This document shows positions 34,517-43,677 of a DNA stretch of 64,000 nt, one piece after another (the first letter of the stretch is position 1; each line of letters opens with the position of its first letter). A program made the position numbers and the translations under genes. The DNA comes from GCA-002050365 sp038235165. GTDB taxonomy: Bacteria > Acidobacteriota > Blastocatellia > Pyrinomonadales > Pyrinomonadaceae. The stretch spans positions 1-64,000 of the forward strand of contig JBBSUG010000013.1 in NCBI GenBank assembly GCA_038235165.1. Reading direction: 5' to 3'. The notes under the pieces were generated by a model, which saw nothing but the letters and a program-made list of their open reading frames with translations, was not told the DNA's origin and searched no databases.

Positions 34517-35062
34517 GTGAAAATGTTAGTTAAAAACTGTCAAAGATTCTACGCTGCCGTATTCGGCTCGATTCTGCTTGCGGCAGCAGTTCTGATTTCG
34601 GCGGGCTGTCATCCGAAAAATGTCGCGTCAATGCCGGATCAAAAATTGGAAATGCCCGCGCCGACGAGTGCGCCGGTTAATTCCAATCAAAAAAATAGAG
34701 GGGAAAATATGAATGATAAAAATCTCCAGCCGGTTTCGGAAGGGAATTGGGGAGCAACCGGAATCAACTTTGTCGTTGAGGGAAACGATGTCAAAATCGA
34801 ATACGACTGTGCCAACGGTGAAATAAAAAATAAGCTGATGAAAAACGAAAACGGCGACTTTCAGGCGGACGGTTTTCACACACGCGAAAGTTTCGGTCCG
34901 ACCCGAGTAGATAATCCGCCGCAACCGCAGCCGGCACATTATGAAGGGAAAATTTCCGGCGATAAAATGATGCTGGTGGTTACTTTGACCGAAACAAAGG
35001 AAAAAATCGCCGATTTCACACTGGAACGCGGTAAATTCGGGCGATTGCGAAAATGTCTGTGA
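34517..35062 (+). CDS. Lipoprotein, unknown function
   Basis: 181 residues from GTG (ATG at 34523 also possible). The signal ends in the lipobox SAGC near residues 28-31, followed by a proline- and asparagine-rich linker. The mature C-terminal part is a small beta-rich domain (VEGNDVKIEYDCANGEIK; HYEGKISGDKMMLVVTLTET) with two cysteines. It looks like a secreted beta-barrel domain of unknown role. It ends before the hairpin B element. Confidence 0.7.
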   Translation: MKMLVKNCQRFYAAVFGSILLAAAVLISAGCHPKNVASMPDQKLEMPAPTSAPVNSNQKNRGENMNDKNLQPVSEGNWGATGINFVVEGNDVKIEYDCANGEIKNKLMKNENGDFQADGFHTRESFGPTRVDNPPQPQPAHYEGKISGDKMMLVVTLTETKEKIADFTLERGKFGRLRKCL

Positions 35063-35100
35063 ATTGTTTTTAGTTTTTGGTTTTTAGCTTTTGGTTTTTT

Positions 35101-35164
35101 TGCAGAAACCCGCACGGAGTAAGGGTGCGATGAACAACGCTCTTGCTCCGTGCGGGTTTCTGCA
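35101..35164. repeat. Intergenic hairpin, family B, complete copy
   Basis: Arms TGCAGAAACCCGCACGGAG (35101-35119) and its complement (35146-35164) form a 19-bp stem with a 26-base interior. A single arm recurs at 4484-4511. Flanked on both sides by AT-rich TTTTTAGTTTTTGG-type tracts that also pair. Between a plus-strand lipoprotein and a minus-strand gene, so it may serve as terminator. Confidence 0.75.
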
Positions 35165-35193
35165 TTGAAGTCAACAAAGCCAAAAACTAAAAA

Positions 35194-35976
35194 CTAATCA
35201 GCCTGTTTCAACCGCAATCTCGTAATTTTCGTCGCTCTTCCCGTCGCTTCATCAATTTCAACGATAACCGCACAAATCCAGACATTTCCTTTGGCGTGGT
35301 CGGCGCGGCGGGCGGGAAAGTTGATAAAACGGTTGATTACTCTGTCCTTGTCCATTCCGATCACTCCGGCGTAGCTGCCGGTCATTCCGACATCGGTGAT
35401 ATACGCCGTGCCGCCGTCCAAAATACGTTCGTCCGCCGTTTGAATGTGCGTGTGCGACCCGACGACCGCCGAAACCCGTCCGGCGAGAAACCAACCCATC
35501 GCGTTTTTCTCCGAAGTCGCTTCGCAGTGCATATCTACGATACGGATTTTGACATCATCGGGAATTGAACTTATCTGCTGTTCGGCGACGCGAAACGGGT
35601 CGTCAACCGGCGGCATAAAAACTCTGCCGAGCAGGTTGAGAGCCGCGATTTTGTGACCATTGATTTCCCCGACAAACAAACCGTTTCCCGGCGTTCCGGG
35701 CGGATAATTTGCCGGACGCAGCAGGCGCGAATTTTTTTTGATGTAGGGAATTATCTCCTGTTTATCGAAAATGTGATTGCCCGAAGTCATCAAATCAATC
35801 CCGCTTGCAAAAAGTTCGTCGGCAATCGCCGGGGTAATCGAAAAACCGCCGGCGACGTTTTCGGCGTTCATCGTCGCAATGTCTATTTGATACTGCTCGC
35901 GCAACTCCTGAATTTTCTCCAAAACAGCGAGTCTGCCGGGACGCGCCACCACATCGGCAATAATTAAAATGTTCAT
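35194..35976 (-). CDS. YmdB-type (TIGR00282) metallophosphoesterase
   Basis: 260 residues from ATG 35976 (MNILIIADVVARPGR). Family blocks: NAENVAGGFS, TSGNHIFDKQEI, VDMHCEATSEKNAMG, VVGSHTHIQTADE and TDVGMTG. It is homologous to Bacillus YmdB, a 2',3'-cAMP phosphodiesterase affecting biofilm and motility. The family usually begins GDI(V)G; here ADVVARPGR is a slight variant of the first metal block. The frame's 7 upstream codons are not needed. Confidence 0.88.
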   Translation of the reverse strand: MNILIIADVVARPGRLAVLEKIQELREQYQIDIATMNAENVAGGFSITPAIADELFASGIDLMTSGNHIFDKQEIIPYIKKNSRLLRPANYPPGTPGNGLFVGEINGHKIAALNLLGRVFMPPVDDPFRVAEQQISSIPDDVKIRIVDMHCEATSEKNAMGWFLAGRVSAVVGSHTHIQTADERILDGGTAYITDVGMTGSYAGVIGMDKDRVINRFINFPARRADHAKGNVWICAVIVEIDEATGRATKITRLRLKQAD

Positions 35977-36168
35977 AAATCGTTTTTTCCTCGTCAATCG
36001 TTTTTCTCATTAATCGTAAGTCGTCAATCGTAAATTGTGAAGAGGTCAATCGTCAATCTTTAATTGCGGTCGGATTATCGGCGAAGTGACGGATAAATTG
36101 TTTTTAGTCGGATTTCAAATTTAAATCGGTGTGGTAAGATACTTTTTTTCGGCTGAATCTAAATAATT

Positions 36169-36954
36169 ATGACTAACACAATTTTTGAAAAAAACATCTT
36201 ACAGGACAAAGTAGCTTTTGTAACGGGCGGCGGAACGGGCATCACGGGCGGCGTTGCCCGTGCGATGGCGGAACACGGGGCGAAAGTGGCGATCACTTCG
36301 CGCAAAATCGAAAATCTCGAACCGATGAAAAAACTCATCGAAGAGGCGGGCGGCGAATGTTTCGCGGTCGTCGCTGACGTGCGCGATTACGAAGCAGTAG
36401 CGAACGCGGTCGCGCAGACGGTCGAACATTTCGGCAAAATTGATATTGCGGTCAACGGTGCGGCGGGAAATTTTCTCGTCAAACCCGAAGAACTCTCGGC
36501 GAACGGCTTCGGCACGGTGATTGACATTGATACCAAAGGAACTTTCAACGTCTGCCGCGCTGCATTTGAAGAGTTAAAAAAATCGGGCGGACAGATATTG
36601 AACATCAGCGCGACGCTGCATTACACGGCGACTCCGATGCAGATTCACGTTTCGGCGGCGAAGGCAGGCGTTGATGCGATGACGCGCAATCTTTCCATCG
36701 AATGGGGCAAATACGGCATCCGCGTCAACGGCATCGCGCCGGGACCAATCGGCGACACCGAAGGTTTTCGTCGGCTCGTACCGGAACCTCTGAAAGAGCA
36801 ATTGGAGAAAAAAATTCCGCTTCAGCGATTCGGGAAAATTGAAGACATTGAAAACGCCGCGCTGTTTTTATGCTCGGAAGCGGCAAGCTATGTTACCGGC
36901 GTAACTTTAGTGGTTGACGGCGGTCACTGGATGACCGGCACCGGGTTGGGTTAA
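36169..36954 (+). CDS. SDR-family 2,4-dienoyl-CoA reductase (DECR2-like)
   Basis: 261 residues. NADPH-binding TGGGTGITGG (19-28) and VNGAAGN are present. The position of the usual YxxxK catalytic motif reads HVSAAKAGVDAMTRNLSIEW, so Tyr is His, as in the 2,4-dienoyl-CoA reductase subfamily, which also ends in APGPIxxTEG (here APGPIGDTEGFRRL). It likely reduces polyunsaturated acyl-CoA intermediates in beta-oxidation. C-terminus FLCSEAASYVTGVTLVVDGG is typical. Confidence 0.85.
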   Translation: MTNTIFEKNILQDKVAFVTGGGTGITGGVARAMAEHGAKVAITSRKIENLEPMKKLIEEAGGECFAVVADVRDYEAVANAVAQTVEHFGKIDIAVNGAAGNFLVKPEELSANGFGTVIDIDTKGTFNVCRAAFEELKKSGGQILNISATLHYTATPMQIHVSAAKAGVDAMTRNLSIEWGKYGIRVNGIAPGPIGDTEGFRRLVPEPLKEQLEKKIPLQRFGKIEDIENAALFLCSEAASYVTGVTLVVDGGHWMTGTGLG

Positions 36955-36977
36955 GTAAAACAGTCGTGACGACTGCG

Positions 36978-38687
36978 TCACTTTTGTTCAATTGTAGCGG
37001 CAGTCGTGACGACCGCGGTACCTTTTTCCTTATCTCCGCCCAAAACCCCGCGCAGTATTAACATTTTCGCCAAAATACGGACTTCGGGACGGTCGAATTT
37101 ATTTGCCAACGCCCGTGTTCGCGTGAAATCAGCGACGGCGAGACTGCGAATAGTCGTGTCCGTTGCGCCGAGATTTCGCAGCAGTTCACGCGATATTCCG
37201 CCGCCGAAACTGCCAACCTGGATTTCGCCGTCGTCAATGAGGTCGCCGTTAATGTCCATAAATTCACCCACTTTAATAAAGGCGGAAATCGTTTCGTTGA
37301 GCCTGAAAACGGCATCTTCCAGAATATTGAATGATTTTCCCGCGTCAATCTGGGAGTAGCCGCCAGCCAGCATCCAGATTTTCATAAAATCAAGATAATT
37401 TTTCGGCTGTAGATTTACCAAATTGCGACCCTCATCCATAATTTCAACCGCTAATTCCTTGTCGCCCAGTTTAGAAATCTGGAGTGCCAGCGCGGTCAAC
37501 GCCATAATCTTTTGATTCGGGTCTTTAATTCCGCCGATAGTTTTCCGGGCGGACGCGACGATTTTTTCGCGTTCCTCCTTCGGAAGTTGTTGTGTGTTCA
37601 GCTTGGCAATCTGATCCATCGCATTTTCAGGCGATTCCGCGCCAGTATTGCTATCGGGAGACGGCGGCGGCGGACTTACCGCCGAAGATTCGACGCTGCC
37701 TCCTCTTCGCGGCTTCTTAATGTCAAACTTTTGTCTGATTTGAGCGGCGCGGGACGGTGCATATTTTTCAATTTGCGGGAGAAATGACACAAATCCCGAT
37801 CCTTCGTCGTCACTCCGCGCCAAAATTTGCTGAGCGAACAAATCGGCAATTTCGCGCACCGCTTGTTCGCTGAAAATCGGTTTTTTGCCGGACTGCCCTT
37901 TTGCCGAGTCGAAACTCTGCGCTCCTAAATCCAAGAGAGAGTTGTAGATATAAAAGTTTTCGGGGTCTGATTTGTCGGACTTTAATCTGGCTAATATATC
38001 TTCGCCGAAAGAAATTCCTTTGTCGGCATCCTTTTCGTAAATTTTTCTCAGTAAACTCAGAGTTTCGTAGTTGAAACCTTTTTCCAATGATTTGCGGGCA
38101 TATTTGAGAGCCGTATCAACATCTTTTTCGGCGATCAGCATCAGCATCCGGTTTTCAAAATAAGAATCCTGACCTTCGATTTGTTTTTTGTAAGTCGGAT
38201 TGGTAATGAGGAGACCGGTGTCATTGAAAAAATCCAGCGCGAGCTGCGGATCGTGTTCGGCGATTGCGGTCGCAATCTGCTGGCGCACGGCGACCGCTTT
38301 CATAAATTTTCTTCTCAATTGCCCTGCCTCACTCGCAACCGGTGAATATATCTGTTCTTCACCCGATGCAGTTTCCGAAGCGTTGAGCTGTGCGTCATAT
38401 TGAGCGAAAAGCTGACGAAAATCGCTCATTGCGGTCTGAAACATTGTCCGCGCTTCCTTTTCGTCTTCAAACCACATCAAACCGGCAAGTTCAGCCGAGA
38501 AACTGATGCGGTTTTCCAACGTCCGTAAGCCGTTGACATCGGTCGAAGTTTCACGCAGAAAGGCGACCGCCTCCTTTTTTACTTCGGGCGAAATACCGTC
38601 TTTATTCGTGGAGACGACGGTTTGAGAACAAATAAGTTGAGCGGACAGTAGAAGCAAAAAAACGGATGACAATAATTTTCGATTCAT
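36978..38687 (-). CDS. Secreted helical protein, paralogue 1, unknown function
   Basis: 569 residues, with a signal peptide (LLSSVFLLLLSAQLICS). It is alpha-helical with TPR-like spacing and no catalytic motif. The mature start (SPEVKKEAVAFLRETSTDVN) and the WFEDEKEARTMFQTAMSDFR block match the neighbouring 617-residue gene, so the two are tandem duplicates. A charged/proline-rich linker lies near 330-355. The two genes share strand and spacing (94 bases), implying a common transcript. Function unknown. Confidence 0.75.
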   Translation of the reverse strand: MNRKLLSSVFLLLLSAQLICSQTVVSTNKDGISPEVKKEAVAFLRETSTDVNGLRTLENRISFSAELAGLMWFEDEKEARTMFQTAMSDFRQLFAQYDAQLNASETASGEEQIYSPVASEAGQLRRKFMKAVAVRQQIATAIAEHDPQLALDFFNDTGLLITNPTYKKQIEGQDSYFENRMLMLIAEKDVDTALKYARKSLEKGFNYETLSLLRKIYEKDADKGISFGEDILARLKSDKSDPENFYIYNSLLDLGAQSFDSAKGQSGKKPIFSEQAVREIADLFAQQILARSDDEGSGFVSFLPQIEKYAPSRAAQIRQKFDIKKPRRGGSVESSAVSPPPPSPDSNTGAESPENAMDQIAKLNTQQLPKEEREKIVASARKTIGGIKDPNQKIMALTALALQISKLGDKELAVEIMDEGRNLVNLQPKNYLDFMKIWMLAGGYSQIDAGKSFNILEDAVFRLNETISAFIKVGEFMDINGDLIDDGEIQVGSFGGGISRELLRNLGATDTTIRSLAVADFTRTRALANKFDRPEVRILAKMLILRGVLGGDKEKGTAVVTTAATIEQK

Positions 38688-38781
38688 TTGAAAAACTCCT
38701 TAAAACTCTGTTCGATTAATTGAGAAAAAATGCAAATCTGACGTTTTTGATTGGCGATCAACATTTGAACGACTAACGATC

Positions 38782-40635
38782 TCAATGATCGCCTTCCTGC
38801 TCACTCAAACTCGTTTGAATGTCTTTTTCATTTTTCGCCGCATTCGGGTCGAACAGCACTTCGACGATACGAAAACGGGCGTAAAACCGGACTTCGGAGC
38901 GGGCAAATCTCTCCGCCAGATTTATTGTGCGGTCGAAATCAGCGGCGGTCAAGTTTTTTAACAATTCAACGCCTTTCGGCATATTTCGATAAGATTCGCG
39001 GCGCACCGCGTCGAGCCGCAGTTCGTCATTTTCTAAAGCTCTGCTCTCATTAAAATCGTCCAGCAAAATCGCCGCGCCGATAACATCGTTGAAAAACTGC
39101 GTGTTCGCTTCCAACATTCCGAAACCCTGTTCGAAGTCAATGAATGCGTAGGCTTGCGCCATTTGAAAGACGGAATTCAAGTTGCGGCGGTTTTTCATTC
39201 TGCCGTTGTAGAAAGAGCGTGCTTCGTTCATCAGCGCGGAAGCGGTTTTCTGATCACCGCCTTTGGCAACCGACATCGCCAGCGTCGTTAAAACTTCGAT
39301 CCGTTCCTCGGGCGTTTTCAGTTTTGTCAGCAGTCCGCGAACTTCGCGTAAATCGCCTTTGGCAGCCAACATCAGCGGCATCGCATCGCTGATGCCTTTC
39401 TCGATGTAATCATACTCGCGTTTTGTTTTGACCTTGCTGTGAAATGTTTGAGCTTTCTCGATCTCGTCGTTGTTAAACGCCGTTTCAGCGGCTTGGTAAT
39501 AAAAATCGTCGCGGTCGGCGGCAGGTTTTTTCTCGATGATTTGTAAAATCTCTTCGGTTGAGCGGTCTTCGGTCTCGTTGGTAAAAACCTCGGTTTTGAC
39601 CAGATTATTAAGTGTCGCAGCTTCCTGCTGACCGATTTTACGCCGAATCGCCAGAGCCTCAGCGGGGAAAAATTTCGTGAGGTCAGGCATTATCTTGGAA
39701 ACCTCATAAGCCGAAAGATATTCCTGTTTGACAAATTTCTGCGCGAGAATTTCAACCAGTTCTTTAACGTCGCCGTCACGCAAAACAGGAATTTTTTTGT
39801 CCCGCGCGGATTGTCTGTTCAATTTTTTGACGGAATCCAAAAAAAGCTGTATTTCCCAAATATTGACCGTCGGAGCCAAGTCCGGGGACTTTGCACCAGC
39901 CGCATTCGAATTCGCCGAATTGACAGGAGAAACAGTCGGTTGATTGACGACGTTATCTCTGCTTTTGATTCTGTTCAAAATATCCTGAGCGTATTTCGCT
40001 CCGATTTCCGGGTCTTTTTTGTACAAGCTTTCCAGTGTCGCAAAAACACTTGGTCCGAGTCCGGTTTCGAGATTTCTTTTGGCAATTTGATACGCTTGGT
40101 TCGGATCGTTTTCGACAATTTTGGCGGCGAGTTCCAGTTCGAGCGTCTGGCTGTCCTCGAAAATACTTTTGCCCTCGGCATTTTTTGCGTCCAAGGTCTG
40201 CAAAGCGTCCAGCGCAGTTTTCGGGTCGCGGGCAGCCAGCGCGATCAGCAAATCTTTTCGCAAATTAGTCACGTCGGCGGTCTTTAAATATCTCTCGATG
40301 TCATAGCCATCGTCTGATTCGGTCTCTTCCGGCGGAATTTGACCGAGCATCCCGTTCAAATCGGAAATCGCCCCCTGAAAAACGATTCGCGCGGTTTTTT
40401 CGTCCGTGTCCCAGAGCAAATTAGCGGTGATGATTCGCGCAGTGATCCGGTTGAACGGAAGGGAAAACTGTTCGGCTTCACGCGCCAAACCGTTCAGCAG
40501 ACTCAACGCTTTTTCACGAACTTCAGGCGAAACATTTGTTTTGGAATTTTCTGTTTTTGCGGCAGTCTGCGCGAAAACGGATGAGGTCAGTAAAATACAA
40601 AGAAACAGCGAAACGAACTTTTTGTGAAACATCAA
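38782..40635 (-). CDS. Secreted helical protein, paralogue 2, unknown function
   Basis: 617 residues with signal peptide (FVSLFLCILLTSSVFAQ). It parallels the downstream 569-residue gene: SPEVREKALSLLNGLA, LLWDTDEKTARIVFQGAISD, LLIALAARDPKTALD and C-terminal ADFDRTINLAERFARSEVRF against DFTRTRALANKFDRPEVRI. It is longer in the linker region. There is no known enzymatic motif. Upstream promoter region is the 450-base gap at 40636-41082. Confidence 0.75.
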   Translation of the reverse strand: MMFHKKFVSLFLCILLTSSVFAQTAAKTENSKTNVSPEVREKALSLLNGLAREAEQFSLPFNRITARIITANLLWDTDEKTARIVFQGAISDLNGMLGQIPPEETESDDGYDIERYLKTADVTNLRKDLLIALAARDPKTALDALQTLDAKNAEGKSIFEDSQTLELELAAKIVENDPNQAYQIAKRNLETGLGPSVFATLESLYKKDPEIGAKYAQDILNRIKSRDNVVNQPTVSPVNSANSNAAGAKSPDLAPTVNIWEIQLFLDSVKKLNRQSARDKKIPVLRDGDVKELVEILAQKFVKQEYLSAYEVSKIMPDLTKFFPAEALAIRRKIGQQEAATLNNLVKTEVFTNETEDRSTEEILQIIEKKPAADRDDFYYQAAETAFNNDEIEKAQTFHSKVKTKREYDYIEKGISDAMPLMLAAKGDLREVRGLLTKLKTPEERIEVLTTLAMSVAKGGDQKTASALMNEARSFYNGRMKNRRNLNSVFQMAQAYAFIDFEQGFGMLEANTQFFNDVIGAAILLDDFNESRALENDELRLDAVRRESYRNMPKGVELLKNLTAADFDRTINLAERFARSEVRFYARFRIVEVLFDPNAAKNEKDIQTSLSEQEGDH

Positions 40636-41082
40636 ATTTCTCCGTCAAAACTTATCTGTAATAATATGTCGTCACCGGCAAATATTAAATGAAAATTTAG
40701 CCGCTGACTATTACAGAACGTTTTTGTTTAGAAACTTTGCAGTTTGAATTTTAGATATTTGTGCTGTTGCGGATTATCTCGTCGTTTCGCCGAAGTTCGC
40801 AGTGAATTTGAATCCTGCCACTCTTTTTTTCGAGTTTTCTAATGTTCAGAGTCCGCGCTTCATCGTGCATCCGCCGCGCTTCGCCGGCGTGGCAAATTAA
40901 AGTTTGAACTCAAAACACTCGAAAACTTAATTTACAAACTGTTTAGCGTGAAAAAAAGCCGTTAGCGTGTGCCAAATCAACCGCAGATTAATGATTGACC
41001 GCACAGAACCGGGAAGTGAAGAGAAATAAAGGTGAGAAGAAAAAGCAGATAACTGCCAACAATTACTTAAATGTCGAGTCTT
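40636..41082. other. Intergenic region upstream of the tandem paralogues
   Basis: About 450 bases without a convincing gene. Short GC-rich palindromic pieces occur around 40855-40905 (CCGCGCTTC, GCGCTTCGCC). It contains the promoter for the paralogue pair and the 3' region of rpoZ. Nothing else recognised. Confidence 0.5.
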
Positions 41083-41337
41083 CTACTGTGATTCGTTGAT
41101 GCCGGCGACGGGCGTTACTTCATATTGAATTTTATCTTCTTCGAGTTCCTGCATCGCAATCCGGGTGGATTTGCTTTTGCGCGGGTCCATATCAACGCGC
41201 GGAGTCGCGCCGCGCTGCAGCTGTTTGCTACGCTGTGCCGCCAAAATTATTTTGCGGTATTTTGAATCGTTTTTGGAAAATTCCGTTTTTTCCTGTGCGG
41301 TACTCTCTTCGACCATCTGTTCGATTGGTTCAGCCAT
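41083..41337 (-). CDS. rpoZ: RNA polymerase omega subunit
   Basis: 84 residues. KYRKIILAAQRSKQLQRGA (27-45) followed by RKSKSTRIAMQELEEDKI is the omega core. Omega helps assemble and stabilise RNA polymerase. The N-terminus carries an acidic extension. It starts 8 bases after gmk, the standard gmk-rpoZ pairing. Confidence 0.9.
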   Translation of the reverse strand: MAEPIEQMVEESTAQEKTEFSKNDSKYRKIILAAQRSKQLQRGATPRVDMDPRKSKSTRIAMQELEEDKIQYEVTPVAGINESQ

Positions 41338-41345
41338 ATAATTTA

Positions 41346-41981
41346 TTAATCTCCGTTGGTGTTTAAAATAGAAACATCGAAACTATCTAAAATAACCCGG
41401 ATCGCCTCGTTTTGCCTAATCCGTTTTGATCTTTCGGCTAAAATTATATTTTTTAGTACCGTTGCTGCCGCTTCAACATCATCGTTTATCACGACATATT
41501 CAAATTCCGTGTAGCGGCTCACTTCACCGAAAGAGTTTTGCAGCCTGACATTTAATTCACGCTGTTTTTCGGTGGCGCGGGCGGTTAATCGCCGTTCCAA
41601 AACTTGATACGACGGCGGCAAAATAAAAATGCTGACCGCTTCCGGCATTAACCGCCGCACATTCGCCGCGCCCTGCACGTCAATTTCCAAAATAATATCG
41701 CGACCCAATTCGGTTTCGGCTCTAACCCGCTTAATTGAAGTGCCGTAAAAATTGCCGTGAACTTCGGCGTATTCGAGAAATTCGCCCTGCTTGATTAATT
41801 CTTCAAATTCTTTTTTAGCAATAAAAAAATAATCGCGCCCGTTTTCTTCGCCGTGACGCATTTCCCGCGTCGTGAACGAAACCGAATAGCCGATATCCGG
41901 CACGGTTCGCAACACTTCTTTGATTAATGTTCCTTTCCCGCCGCCCGACGGTGAACTGATGATAATTAAATTTCCTTTCAT
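41346..41981 (-). CDS. gmk: Guanylate kinase
   Basis: 211 residues. The P-loop SSPSGGGKGTL (9-19) uses Gly where many have Ala/Ser; VSFTTREMRHGEENGRDYFF binds GMP, and LEIDVQGAANVRR follows. It makes GDP from GMP and ATP. Followed by rpoZ with an 8-base gap, so the two form an operon. Confidence 0.95.
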   Translation of the reverse strand: MKGNLIIISSPSGGGKGTLIKEVLRTVPDIGYSVSFTTREMRHGEENGRDYFFIAKKEFEELIKQGEFLEYAEVHGNFYGTSIKRVRAETELGRDIILEIDVQGAANVRRLMPEAVSIFILPPSYQVLERRLTARATEKQRELNVRLQNSFGEVSRYTEFEYVVINDDVEAAATVLKNIILAERSKRIRQNEAIRVILDSFDVSILNTNGD

Positions 41982-42025
41982 TTTTTAGCTTGTAATAATA
42001 CTGCTTTGAATAAAAGAATGAAAGG

Positions 42026-42442
42026 TTACGAAGGATTTTCCGGTTTGGAAAGCGCGAAAGTCGCCGAATAATCTGCGGGTTTAATCGCTTTGTCTTTGTC
42101 GGTATTCGGTTCGAGGTTCATCAACCTTATTTCCTGACCTTGAAATACGACGCTCTGCGGAGATAAATTGGTGTTGAGTTCAAAAGTTTCCGATTTCTTG
42201 TTTTTCCCCATCACTTTGATTTTTACTTTGCCGTTGCCCGCCCAAATGCAGTTCACCCCGACGGGACAGCGCGAATCTTCGACGACGGAAATAAATTTGA
42301 TCGTCAAATTACTTGCACGAATCGTTTTTTGTTGATTGATACGAAGTTTGACCATTTGACCGGCATCGGTTTTCATCGCCGCCGCTGCCGCAATGAATCC
42401 GCAAATAATTATAAATAGCAGCGATAACAATTTTGTTTTCAT
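42026..42442 (-). CDS. Small secreted protein with SRCPVGVNCIWAGN motif
   Basis: 138 residues with a signal peptide (LLFIIICGFIAAAAA). The central motif DSRCPVGVNCIWAGNGKVKI has two cysteines likely to form a disulfide; the same motif is common in small secreted proteins of many bacteria of unknown function. The rest is a beta-sandwich-like domain. It lies downstream of gmk on the same strand but 44 bases away. Confidence 0.7.
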   Translation of the reverse strand: MKTKLLSLLFIIICGFIAAAAAMKTDAGQMVKLRINQQKTIRASNLTIKFISVVEDSRCPVGVNCIWAGNGKVKIKVMGKNKKSETFELNTNLSPQSVVFQGQEIRLMNLEPNTDKDKAIKPADYSATFALSKPENPS

Positions 42443-42497
42443 AATGGTTTTATTGATAAGTAAGCGTTCAAAACTACTTTATGTTGTCGAGACGCGG

Positions 42498-42572
42498 GGC
42501 GGAAACGCGACCGTCAGGGAGTGTGTTGTTGTTCGAGCAATTGACACACTCCCGGACGGTCGCGTTTCCGCC
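42498..42572. repeat. Palindromic element family A, copy 2
   Basis: Arms of 29 bases (42498-42526 and 42544-42572) with one mismatch and a 17-base loop. The core matches copy 1 at 30126, and flanks from about 42452 to 42605 are similar too (GTTCAnAA...TACTTTA...GTTG). Confidence 0.85.
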
Positions 42573-43005
42573 TTTGCTTACAAATAATTTTGTTTGACTA
42601 CTCAAATCAAAATAAACGCTTCCGAACTTCGGTTAGATTGCTAAAATTTTATGTAAAGTTGTATTTGTCGGAGATTTGGTGTTATTTATTGCTTTATTAG
42701 TAAAGCGTCAAATAATCTTGAAAATAAAAGATATACAATCTCACTATACTTATTATGTTGATGTTATTGACTTTACATCTTTAATAATTCAAGTTTGGTT
42801 GAGCATTAAATTTCCATTGTAAAAATAACCTCTAAAACACTTGCTATTTTTTTTTCTGTGATATTACTTCCATTCAAGGACAAAAAACGGGAAATCACGG
42901 ATTGTTTGTCACTCAAGTTTGCCCTTCCTATCTTGCAGCGCGGCTGCAACGAAACAATTCTCTATGATTTTCTTTAACATTCACTTTCTAAAAGGAAAAA
43001 ATAAG
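42573..43005. other. AT-rich intergenic region
   Basis: About 430 bases, distinctly AT-rich, with no supported gene. It contains the promoter of the 43006-44723 gene pair and the outer flank of palindrome A copy 2. Together with the pair it forms a low-GC patch. Confidence 0.5.
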
Positions 43006-43677
43006 ATGAAAATAAATCAAAATAATTCTGTAAAGAGAATTAGAATTACGTTGTGGCAAAAAAAAATGGTATTTCTGTTTTTTGTTTTGATGATTCCCTT
43101 GTTTTTTATTTCGAGGAATATAATCGTCGGATTCACTCAAACCACCGACAAAAATGAAAAGAGAATTACAAAAGAAGTATTTAAAAATGAACCGATTGAA
43201 ATTCTCGAAATAAAATCTGATGAAAAAGCAGTTAGGCTCAAGGAAAATTTTGCTCAGAAAGATGATTGGTTGAAAGACTTTACACTCAAATTCAGAAATG
43301 TTTCCGGTAAATCAATTGTTTATGTTTCAACTGTAATAGGTTTTCCTGAAACTGAATCAACCGGATATGGTATGGTTTATCCTCTCAAATTCGGCATTAA
43401 CCCGCTCGTAAAGAAATCTAAGGGGCAACCTAAACTGTTAAAATCAAATGACATAGGAGAAATAGTTCTAACTGCTGAAAATTATCTAAATCTCAAGAAT
43501 TTTTTGGCAACGAGGTCACATTCACTTAATGACTTAACAGAAATTCATCTGACAATTTTGGTAGTTTACTTTGATGACGGAACACAATGGGGTGCCGGAA
43601 CAACTTTTCGCCCAGACCCAAATATACCTGACAAATTTATTCCAGTTGACCAAAATAATCAGGAGGAAGAAAAATGA
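43006..43677 (+). CDS. Membrane-anchored or exported protein, unknown function
   Basis: 223 residues from ATG 43006 (AAGGAA upstream). One strong N-terminal helix (MVFLFFVLMIPLFFISRNI, about 21-39) follows a basic stretch. The remainder is a beta-rich domain (DDWLKDFTLKFRNVSGKSIV; LTILVVYFDDGTQWGAGTTF). It is AT-rich and coupled to the next gene by a 4-base ATGA overlap. No family recognised. Confidence 0.65.
   Translation: MKINQNNSVKRIRITLWQKKMVFLFFVLMIPLFFISRNIIVGFTQTTDKNEKRITKEVFKNEPIEILEIKSDEKAVRLKENFAQKDDWLKDFTLKFRNVSGKSIVYVSTVIGFPETESTGYGMVYPLKFGINPLVKKSKGQPKLLKSNDIGEIVLTAENYLNLKNFLATRSHSLNDLTEIHLTILVVYFDDGTQWGAGTTFRPDPNIPDKFIPVDQNNQEEEK

Noticed and set aside
36961..37021. GTCGTGACGAC palindromes as a regulatory site
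   Set aside because: Two copies only, one inside the 3' coding end of the paralogue gene; more likely chance or repeat debris.
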